Shown: positions 14,933-20,658 of the stretch, one piece after another
Position numbering within the stretch: the first letter of the stretch is position 1
How the letters are laid out: each line of letters opens with the position of its first letter
Assembly: GCA_023409695.1 (NCBI GenBank)
Contig: JAEYQZ010000198.1
Span: forward strand, 1-20,658
Direction: 5' to 3'
Length of the DNA stretch: 20,658 bases
Source: Methanobacteriota archaeon
GTDB taxonomy: Archaea > Methanobacteriota > Methanobacteria > Methanobacteriales > Methanobacteriaceae
Notes under the pieces: model-generated
What the model was told of the DNA's origin: nothing
Databases searched by the model: none
Seen by the model: the letters and a program-made list of their open reading frames with translations, nothing else
Translations under genes and position numbers: made by a program

Positions 14933-14940
14933 CTATAAAT
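14933..14940 (+). promoter_or_regulatory. TATA box of cofC-thiD
   Basis: CTATAAAT, placing the transcript start near 14960 and a leader of about 22 nt that includes the ribosome-binding site AGGAGTT. Confidence 0.5.
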
Positions 14941-14983
14941 GAATTAACCACTATGTAAAAAATCTGATTCAGGAGTTACCAAT

Positions 14984-15661
14984 ATGGAAAAAACATTTGC
15001 TGTAATCCCAGTATCAAAATTTACAGATGCAAAAACAAGATTATCCCCCAAATTAAGCCCATTAGAACGTGAAAATTTATTAAAAGCCATGTTAAAAGAT
15101 GTAATTGGAGTTTTAAAGGGATCAGTAGATAACATAATAGTTATAAGCTCTGATGATGATGTTTTAAATTTTGTAAATGAACTTGGCGTTGAAACTTTTA
15201 AAGAAAGAGGAGTTACCGATTTAAATGGCGCATTAACTCAAGCCATTCAACACTACTCTAATTCTTGCAGTAACATATTTATAGTGCCCTCAGACGTACC
15301 TTTAATTAAAAAAAGCCATGTTAAAGAAATATTGAATAGAAAACATGAATTTGACGTTGTCATTGCCCCTTCCAAAGGAGGAGGTACCAATGCACTTCTA
15401 TGTCCTACTTCTTTTTGTGTGAAATTTGGAGACTACAGTTTCTTTGAACATATAGATGAAGCTGGATTAAGGGGACTCTCACACAGCATCTATGACTCAT
15501 TCTATTTATCACTGGATGTAAATACGGCAGAAGACCTGGGCGAAATAATGTTACATGGAAAAGGAACTAAAGCAAGAGAATATTTAAAGAAAGTACAGCT
15601 TAAAGTTAAATCTAACCACGGATCTGAAAGGTTAGACGTTAGCCGAGAGGCCACCATATGA
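14984..15661 (+). CDS. cofC: 2-Phospho-L-lactate guanylyltransferase (F420 synthesis)
   Basis: Transfers GMP from GTP to 2-phospho-L-lactate, giving lactyl-diphospho-guanosine, the donor for CofD in coenzyme F420 synthesis. F420 is the main hydride carrier of methanogens. The 225-residue protein has the nucleotidyltransferase fold: the N-terminal FAVIPVSKFTDAKTRLSPKL (5-24) is the GTP-binding signature, VPSDVPL (101-107) holds the metal-binding Asp, and APSKGGGTNALL (128-139) is the substrate loop. AGGAGTT lies 8 nt before the ATG. Its stop overlaps the thiD start as ATGA, so the two are translationally coupled. The C-terminal tail after about residue 205 is polar and less conserved in look. 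Confidence 0.93.
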   Translation: MEKTFAVIPVSKFTDAKTRLSPKLSPLERENLLKAMLKDVIGVLKGSVDNIIVISSDDDVLNFVNELGVETFKERGVTDLNGALTQAIQHYSNSCSNIFIVPSDVPLIKKSHVKEILNRKHEFDVVIAPSKGGGTNALLCPTSFCVKFGDYSFFEHIDEAGLRGLSHSIYDSFYLSLDVNTAEDLGEIMLHGKGTKAREYLKKVQLKVKSNHGSERLDVSREATI

Positions 15662-16404
15662 TCGCGATGTCCATTGCCGGTTTTGACCCTTCAGGCGGTG
15701 CTGGAATTTTAAATGATATTAAAACTTTTTCTGCATTTGGTGTTTACGGAACTGCAGTAATAACAGCGATTACTGCCCAAAATATAAATAAAGTTGAGGG
15801 AATTCAACCAGTTGATGCCCAGTTCATTGAAAAACAAATTGACACAACCTTAGAACAGGATAAAATCGAATTTGCAAAGACAGGGATGCTCTACTCCGAT
15901 AAAATCATAAAAGCAGTTGCTAAAAAAGTTACAGAACATGATTTAAAGGTAGTTATTGATCCTGTAATGGTGGCAGGCTCTGGAGGACACCTGTCCCAAA
16001 AAGATTTTGTCAGATCTCTAAAAAAGTATCTTCTACCTGTTGCTGAATTGGCCACCCCCAATATACATGAAGCCCAAGAAATTTCAGGAATTAAAATAGA
16101 GAGTACAGAAGATTCCATCGAGGCTGCACTTAAAATAGGAGAAACCTGTAATGTTGTAGTTACTGGAGGGCATCTTGAAGGAACTGATGTACTTTTTGAT
16201 GGTTCCATTAAAGTTATAAAAGGAGAACTTGTTGAAAGTGACAATACACACGGCAGCGGCTGTACTTATTCCTCTGCAATTGTGGCTTCCCTTGTAAAGG
16301 GAGATAATATAGAAACTGCCGTTAAAAAGGCTGGAGAATTTGTAAAAGAAAGTATTAAACATGGAAGCAGGGGAACTTTAAATCAGTTCTGGAAATGTGT
16401 CTAA
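15658..16404 (+). CDS. thiD: Hydroxymethylpyrimidine / phosphomethylpyrimidine kinase
   Basis: Phosphorylates HMP and HMP-phosphate in thiamine synthesis; ribokinase-like fold. Landmarks in 248 residues: substrate-binding AGFDPSGGAG (7-16), DPVMVAGSGG (101-110), TPNIHEA (133-139), VTGGH (168-172), and the catalytic loop DNTHGSGCTYSSA (195-207) with the anion-hole GSGC. It is a stand-alone ThiD; the ThiN domain often fused in archaea is absent, and the length fits ThiD alone. The ATG at 15658 overlaps the cofC stop (ATGA), with GAGG 7 nt upstream. A second in-frame ATG at 15667 is less well placed. It is convergent with the next universal stress gene with only 17 nt between the stops, one T6 run in it. 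Confidence 0.94.
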   Translation: MIAMSIAGFDPSGGAGILNDIKTFSAFGVYGTAVITAITAQNINKVEGIQPVDAQFIEKQIDTTLEQDKIEFAKTGMLYSDKIIKAVAKKVTEHDLKVVIDPVMVAGSGGHLSQKDFVRSLKKYLLPVAELATPNIHEAQEISGIKIESTEDSIEAALKIGETCNVVVTGGHLEGTDVLFDGSIKVIKGELVESDNTHGSGCTYSSAIVASLVKGDNIETAVKKAGEFVKESIKHGSRGTLNQFWKCV

Positions 16405-16421
16405 TTAATCATTTTTTACTA

Positions 16422-16868
16422 TTAAGGTACCACCAAAACAGGACGCTTAGTTTCTCTTATCACTCTTTCTGTAGTACTCCCAAGTAAAACCCGATCTAAG
16501 CCGTGTTTGCCTGAAGCCCCCATGATCACGACATCAACATCTTCTTTATCCATAGTTTCAAGTATCACTTCATGCGGTTTCCCTTCATCGATTTTAGATA
16601 TGAATTCAATGTTTTTACACATTCCTTTACACTGGCTATCTTCTAAATCCTTTTTAAATCTAGCAATAGCTCTTTTTCCTTCATTTCTTAACTCTTTTTC
16701 TAAATCTTCTCTAAAACTCGGCAGATATGATGGCTGCAGATAGTTAACATCGATTACATTTAAGACTATTATATCTGCACCAGTTACATCTGCAAGGGCT
16801 ATAGCATGTTCACCTGCTCTTTTTGAACTTTCCGAGCCGTCTGTAGGTAACAAAATTTTTTTATACAT
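16422..16868 (-). CDS. Universal stress protein (UspA family), second copy
   Basis: A 148-residue UspA-fold protein, about 53% identical over its first 123 residues to the copy at 7573-8046 and sharing the Cys80/Cys84 pair (QCKGMCK). It has the compact ATP-binding signature MGASGKHG (116-123), LDRVLLGSTTERV (124-136), so this copy keeps the standard loop that the other has expanded. The start ATG at 16868 has a perfect GGAGGT 7 nt upstream. That ribosome-binding site overlaps the 3' arm of an 8-bp hairpin, and a further ~240 nt of hairpins separates the gene from the nearest good minus-strand TATA box. If transcribed from there, its leader would be unusually long and structured. Role in methanogens undefined. 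Confidence 0.92.
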   Translation of the reverse strand: MYKKILLPTDGSESSKRAGEHAIALADVTGADIIVLNVIDVNYLQPSYLPSFREDLEKELRNEGKRAIARFKKDLEDSQCKGMCKNIEFISKIDEGKPHEVILETMDKEDVDVVIMGASGKHGLDRVLLGSTTERVIRETKRPVLVVP

Positions 16869-16877
16869 AATTTACCT

Positions 16878-17132
16878 CCAAATATTTCATATTTGGGGCC
16901 TGCAAAACAAAGTTTTGCGGCCGAGGAAACAAGTTTCCCCGGTTTCGGAAAAACTTCGTTTTTCCTTCAACCTCCAAAAAAATCCCTCAAAAATTCATAG
17001 AATTTTTGGGGCATACGAAAATCTACGATTTTCGATTGTTTTTATTTTTTTGGGGTTCCAAAAACCTCTCAAAAATTCGAAGAATTTTTGGAGCGCAAAT
17101 TGAAAATTTGCAAGCTGTGGTTTTTGAGAACC
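16878..17132. repeat. Dense array of eight short hairpins with outer stems
   Basis: Eight perfect inverted repeats in 234 bp, given as arm/loop. CCAAATAT/TTC 16878-16896; GCAAAAC/AAA 16902-16918, flanked by GGCC on both sides; GGAAAC/AA 16925-16938, flanked by CCG and CGG; GGAAAAAC/TTC 16947-16965; CAAAAATTC/ATA 16988-17008; CGAAAATC/TAC 17016-17034; CAAAAATTC/GAA 17070-17090; GCAAATT/GAA 17095-17111. Seven loops are exactly 3 nt. Two share the same stem but not the loop. Two longer imperfect stems enclose them in pairs: 16969-16982 with 17045-17057, and 17054-17066 with 17119-17132. CCTCC recurs at 16875, 16971 and 17131. I do not recognise a named element; it is not CRISPR. Confidence 0.9.
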
Positions 17133-17155
17133 TCCGGATTTACAAATTAATTAAT

Positions 17156-17170
17156 CTTATAAAAATATAA
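17156..17170 (-). promoter_or_regulatory. Likely promoter of the second universal stress gene
   Basis: On the minus strand TTATATTTTTATAAG holds two overlapping TATA candidates. Transcription would begin near 17133-17139, exactly at the edge of the hairpin array, so the array would be the ~265-nt leader of the stress gene. Alternatively the array is the 3' region of the MFS transcript, whose stop lies at 17195. Confidence 0.4.
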
Positions 17171-17194
17171 TTAGACAATTAAATTTTGAACTCT

Positions 17195-18559
17195 TCATTT
17201 TCTAGCCATAGATGCAAATATACCTCCAAAACAGAGTACAGCAAATATAATAAAGGTTATCTGTATACTTTGAATTAAAGCAGGGTATTGGGCAGGTAAT
17301 ATCTGCACTCTACCAATTAACATGGCAAATATCAACATAGCTATACCCATACTTAAAACCTGACCCACCAGACGCATGGTGCTGACTGTAGCTGAAGCTA
17401 CACCAAAGAATCTTCTTTCCACAGATCCCATAATGGCATTTGTATTTGGGGAAGAGAAGAATCCAAATCCAAGACCCAATACAAGCAGTCCAATTATTAT
17501 ATATTCAAATGTCGTCTGTGAGCTTATAAATGCAAAAATAATAAGTCCTACAGTTACTAAAGCCATTCCCAAAGACGCAAGAATGCGAGGTTCATAACGA
17601 TCTGAGAGCCTACCTGCAAAAGGAGTTATTATGGCCATCATTATAGGTTGGGCAATCAAAATTAGACCTGCATTTTGCGCACTCAATCCTTTTACATACT
17701 GCAGATAAAGACTTAAAAGGAAAGTAACTGCAAATGTAGCGCTGTAATTTATAAGTGCAGCCATGTTAGAGAAAGCAAATGCTCTATTTTTAAAGAATAG
17801 TTTCATATCCAGCACAGGACTATCTATACTCAATTCCAACCGGGTGAATCCTAAAAATACTAAAATACCTGCAATTATAGCAACTATTCCCCAGATGTCA
17901 GGAAGCGATGAAAATCCAAATATAACCAGTACAAGAGCTGTACTGTAAAGCACTGAACCAGGTAAATCAAATTTTTCTCCTTTACATGCTGCCCATTCCT
18001 GTTCCCTTAATTTCCAGAACACCAAAACAACTACCAGCAGGCCTAAAGGTACCATTAAATAGAATAGACTTCTCCATCCAATATAATGAGTTATTAAGCC
18101 ACCTAAAACCGGCCCGAGAGAAAGACCAGTGTAAACTGCCGCAATATTTATTCCAATTGCTTTTCCTCTTTCTTGAGGAGGAAAAGCTGATGTTATAATG
18201 GCAAGTCCAGTAACAAAAATCATTGCACTACCAATTCCCTGTAAAACCCTAAATCCTATAAGTGCAAGGGTGGAAGGAGCCATGGCAGATAAAAGAGAGG
18301 CTATGGTAAAAATAATTATTCCAGAAGTAAAAACTTTTTTCATTCCATGTATATCTGCTATTCTTCCAAATGGAACAGCAAACATGGCTGACGTTAACAA
18401 GAATGCTGTTGGAATCCAGCTCAGCAAAATAGCATCTGTAGCAAATTCAGAAGCAATTGCTGGAAGTGCGATATTAACAGAAGAACCCATAAATGGAGTT
18501 AAAAAGGAAGCTATAGTAGCTATCAATAAAGCTGACATTTTATTAACATTGTTACCCAT
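17195..18559 (-). CDS. MFS drug/proton antiporter, DHA2 (EmrB/QacA) type
   Basis: A 454-residue polytopic membrane protein, by length and pattern a 14-helix major facilitator exporter. The N-terminal half shows the family layout: SSVNIALPAI in helix 1, WIPTAFLLTSAMF, then motif A GRIADIHGMKK after helix 2, RVLQGIGSAMI (motif B, with Arg), and motif C-like LGPVLGGLI in helix 5. WRSLFYLMVPLGLL follows. The C-terminal half repeats helices with GRLSDRYEPR and GFGFFSSPNTNAIMGSV. Such proteins export drugs or other small hydrophobic compounds by proton exchange; the substrate is unknown. The ATG at 18559 is preceded by GGGTG 5 nt upstream and a TATA box about 50 nt upstream. No regulator gene is adjacent. 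Confidence 0.88.
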   Translation of the reverse strand: MGNNVNKMSALLIATIASFLTPFMGSSVNIALPAIASEFATDAILLSWIPTAFLLTSAMFAVPFGRIADIHGMKKVFTSGIIIFTIASLLSAMAPSTLALIGFRVLQGIGSAMIFVTGLAIITSAFPPQERGKAIGINIAAVYTGLSLGPVLGGLITHYIGWRSLFYLMVPLGLLVVVLVFWKLREQEWAACKGEKFDLPGSVLYSTALVLVIFGFSSLPDIWGIVAIIAGILVFLGFTRLELSIDSPVLDMKLFFKNRAFAFSNMAALINYSATFAVTFLLSLYLQYVKGLSAQNAGLILIAQPIMMAIITPFAGRLSDRYEPRILASLGMALVTVGLIIFAFISSQTTFEYIIIGLLVLGLGFGFFSSPNTNAIMGSVERRFFGVASATVSTMRLVGQVLSMGIAMLIFAMLIGRVQILPAQYPALIQSIQITFIIFAVLCFGGIFASMARK

Positions 18560-18604
18560 GAAAACACCCGTTAACTAAATTTATAGATAATGTTTGTTTC
18601 CCCA

Positions 18605-18616
18605 ATTATATAAAAA
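18605..18616 (-). promoter_or_regulatory. TATA box of the MFS gene
   Basis: TTTTTATATAAT on the minus strand; predicted transcript start near 18583, leader about 24 nt. The remaining gap to 18805 is AT-rich with no gene. Confidence 0.5.
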
Positions 18617-18805
18617 TTTATAATTGATTTTTTAAAGTATAATGGGTTTAGAATTATTATTTTAGCTTAAAAGTGATTTTTACATTTATCCAATTAACAA
18701 ATGGGCCCTAAAAATAGCAATAGTCAAATTAAGAACTTTAAATAATTTAAAACGAATATTTAAGTTTTTAAAATTAATAAAAAAGTAAAATAAGATATAT
18801 TTATT

Positions 18806-19237
18806 TTACAATTCATAGACTTCTTCAGGTGAAAGAACCGCAGCTCCACCTTCTTTTAAAGCGGCAATACCTTCATCAATATCTTCAGTACGCAGTACAA
18901 CTACAGCTTTTTCTGCTTTCTTTTCAACAAAAGCATATATGTATTCCACGTTAGTATTCGATTTATTTAATACTTCAAGGATTCCTTCAAGCCCACCAGG
19001 AGTATCTGGAACTTCTACAGCAATTACATTAGTTATTTTAACTACAAAATTGCCTGCTTCAAGTGCTTTTTTTGCTTTTTCAGGGTCAGGGACTATAATT
19101 CTTAAAATCCCAAACTCAGATGTATCTGCAATTGAGAGAGCACGTATATTCATCCCTGATTCTCTTAAGATACTCAGTGCGTTCCATAGTCTCCCTTTTT
19201 TATTTTCCAAAAATATAGATACCTGTTTTAATTTCAT
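18806..19237 (-). CDS. Tandem ACT-domain protein, partner of PaaK
   Basis: A 143-residue protein made of two ACT domains, about residues 1-70 (LKQVSIFLENKKGRLWNAL, then GILRIIVPD) and 71-143 (VIAVEVPDTPGGLEGILEVL, then EKAVVVLRTED). ACT domains bind amino acids and usually control enzymes of amino acid metabolism. There is no enzyme domain here, so it is a free regulator subunit. Start choice: the frame is open upstream into paaK, but AAGGTGG lies just before the ATG at 19237 and the domain begins right there. It follows paaK by 25 nt on the same strand. The pair of phenylacetate-CoA ligase and ACT protein is common in archaea, often near indolepyruvate oxidoreductase genes, which suggests aromatic amino acid control. 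Confidence 0.88.
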   Translation of the reverse strand: MKLKQVSIFLENKKGRLWNALSILRESGMNIRALSIADTSEFGILRIIVPDPEKAKKALEAGNFVVKITNVIAVEVPDTPGGLEGILEVLNKSNTNVEYIYAFVEKKAEKAVVVLRTEDIDEGIAALKEGGAAVLSPEEVYEL

Positions 19238-19262
19238 GTTCGCCACCTTATAAGATTTATAT

Positions 19263-20561
19263 TTAAATTTCCCTTTTATCAATAACCCTAACAGCTTTAC
19301 CTTCACTTCTTGGAAGTGATTGTGGTTCAACAAGAGTTACATTAACTCTAAGCCCGATTTCATTGTGAATACGATCCTCTATCATCTTTTTAACTTCTTC
19401 CACATGTTTCACTTCATCTGAGAAGAACTTTTCAGATGTTTCAACCTGAACTTCAAGTTCATCCAGGTGCTGCGGTCTTGTAACCACAATCTGGTAATGA
19501 GGTTCAAGATCTTCGATTTTAAGTAATGCCTTTTCAATCTGTGATGGGAATACAATTACTCCCCTGATCTTAAGCATGTCATCGGTACGTCCAGTGATTC
19601 TATCCATTTTAATAAGTGTCCTTCCACAGGAACATTTTCCCTTTCTTAAAGCTGTGACATCCTTTGTACGGAAACGGATTACGGGCATGCCTTCTCTTGT
19701 TAATGTTGTTAAGACAAGCTCTCCTTTTTCTCCTTCAGGTAATGTTTCAAGTGTTTTAGAATCAACAATCTCTGGATAAAAATGGTCATCAGATATATGC
19801 AGACCATTTTTGTCCTCACATTCCATAGCCACTCCAGGACCAATTACCTCAGTCAACCCGTAAATATTAAGTGCAGTAAGATTAAGCCTTTTTTCTATTT
19901 CGTTCCGCATTTCTTCAGTCCACATTTCGGCTCCAAATACTCCTGCTTTCAATTTTATTGATTCTTTTCTGATTCCTTCTCTTTGAGCCATTTCACCCAG
20001 ATAAAGTGCATATGACGGAGTACAAGTTAGTACAGTTGATCCAAAATCTTCCATAATTTCAAGCTGTCTCATAGTATTTCCAGCAGAAATAGGCACTACT
20101 GTAGCTCCTATTTTTTGTGCACCATAATGTACTCCCATTCCACCAGTAAATAGACCATATCCATATGCATTCTGAATTATATCCTTTTTTCCAGCCCCTG
20201 CCATTCCTAAGGCCCGTGCAATAACTTCTCCCCAGATATCAAGATCTTTTACTGTGTATCCTGAGACTGTTGGTTTTCCCGTTGTCCCTGATGTGGTATG
20301 CACTTCCACTATCTCATCTTCAGGAACTGCAAACATTCCAAATGGATAGGCATCCCTTAAATCCGTTTTTGTGGTAAATGGAAGTTTTTCAATATCTTTA
20401 AGAGTTTTAATATCTTCTGGTTTAACACCTGCTTCATCAAAACGCTTTCTGTAATATGGAACATTTTCATATGCTCTTTTTACAACTGCTTGTAGTCTTT
20501 TAAGTTGTAGTGCTTCTTTATCGTTTTCTGACATGCACTCTGCTTCTTTATTCCAAATCAT
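19263..20561 (-). CDS. paaK: Phenylacetate-CoA ligase family enzyme
   Basis: AMP-forming ligase that joins an aryl acetate to CoA, via an acyl-adenylate. In methanogens the likely substrates are phenylacetate or indoleacetate recycled into aromatic amino acids through ferredoxin oxidoreductases; that pathway role is inference from the family. The 432-residue length is normal. Landmarks: N-terminal IWNKEAECM and YENVPYYRKRF, ATP-binding TTSGTTGKPT (89-98), NAYGYGLFTGG, the adenylate motif NIYGLTEVIGPG, FRTKDVT, then CSCGRT (possible metal site) and GRTDDMLKIRG before the mobile C-terminal domain. The ATG at 20561 has GGGAGAT 3 nt upstream. It is the first gene of a two-gene unit with the ACT-domain protein. 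Confidence 0.93.
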   Translation of the reverse strand: MIWNKEAECMSENDKEALQLKRLQAVVKRAYENVPYYRKRFDEAGVKPEDIKTLKDIEKLPFTTKTDLRDAYPFGMFAVPEDEIVEVHTTSGTTGKPTVSGYTVKDLDIWGEVIARALGMAGAGKKDIIQNAYGYGLFTGGMGVHYGAQKIGATVVPISAGNTMRQLEIMEDFGSTVLTCTPSYALYLGEMAQREGIRKESIKLKAGVFGAEMWTEEMRNEIEKRLNLTALNIYGLTEVIGPGVAMECEDKNGLHISDDHFYPEIVDSKTLETLPEGEKGELVLTTLTREGMPVIRFRTKDVTALRKGKCSCGRTLIKMDRITGRTDDMLKIRGVIVFPSQIEKALLKIEDLEPHYQIVVTRPQHLDELEVQVETSEKFFSDEVKHVEEVKKMIEDRIHNEIGLRVNVTLVEPQSLPRSEGKAVRVIDKREI

Positions 20562-20618
20562 TTATCTCCCTGCCAATCATTAGATAAAATTGTAATATAA
20601 ACTTTAGTTAAAATCTAT

Positions 20619-20627
20619 TTTTATAAC
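20619..20627 (-). promoter_or_regulatory. TATA box of paaK-ACT unit
   Basis: GTTATAAAA on the minus strand; transcript start near 20597 would give a leader of about 36 nt. Another candidate, TTTATATTA at 20593-20600, is too close to the ATG to leave room for the ribosome-binding site. Confidence 0.4.
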
Positions 20628-20658
20628 TTATGTATTTATTTGTAGCAACTGTACACTC

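Noticed and set aside
16915..17103. A 62-codon plus-strand open frame in the hairpin array
   Set aside because: It lies wholly inside the inverted repeats, has no ribosome-binding site, and its repeated NFW/IFG-like pieces are translations of the stems.
16878..17132. CRISPR array
   Set aside because: There is no constant repeat with unique spacers; each unit is its own inverted repeat with a different stem.
19238..19333. Longer N-terminus of the ACT-domain protein
   Set aside because: It overlaps paaK and lacks a ribosome-binding site; AAGGTGG before the ATG at 19237 is clearly better.

Overview
The window is low-GC archaeal DNA and reads as a methanogen of the order Methanobacteriales, most likely a mesophilic Methanobacterium-type genome (genus is inference). 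Four genes point there together: sn-glycerol-1-phosphate dehydrogenase (archaeal lipid backbone), CofC (coenzyme F420), cyclic 2,3-diphosphoglycerate synthetase, and a secreted protein with pseudomurein-binding repeats. Promoters look archaeal (TATA boxes about 25-30 nt before the inferred transcript starts), Shine-Dalgarno motifs are of the GGAGGTGA type, and several genes are followed by oligo-T tracts.

Layout. 1-324 is the start of a membrane protein of the DUF4013 type, cut by the window edge. 590-3457 holds aspS and hisD on the minus strand. Between them lie two decayed tandem copies of the hisD 3' end, a pair of 11-bp direct repeats and an inverted repeat. 4029-5871 carries a UPF0058 protein and cpgS on the plus strand. 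5965-10118 carries, on the minus strand, rpiA, a cysteine-rich UPF0179 protein, a universal stress protein, a SAM methyltransferase and the G1P dehydrogenase gene. 10318-10635 is a short plus-strand unit: promoter, structured leader, a 30-residue very basic protein and a hairpin terminator. 10779-12023 is a secreted pseudomurein-binding protein that appears to start at an ATT codon and has a perfect 20-bp palindrome in its leader. 12788-16404 is a plus-strand run: proS, a secreted protein of unknown function, cofC and thiD. 16422-20561 is minus strand: a second universal stress protein, a dense array of small hairpins, an MFS exporter, and a paaK/ACT-domain pair.

Most genes are housekeeping: tRNA charging, histidine, thiamine, F420, lipid and sugar-phosphate metabolism. 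The two universal stress proteins are close paralogues about 9 kb apart. The most unusual part is 16878-17132: eight short perfect inverted repeats, nearly all with 3-nt loops, packed end to end and enclosed in pairs by two longer imperfect stems. A plausible minus-strand promoter sits just upstream, so the whole array could be the 5' leader of the downstream universal stress protein mRNA, and the last hairpin overlaps that gene's Shine-Dalgarno. The structured leader with the 30-residue protein is the second candidate for something not yet described.
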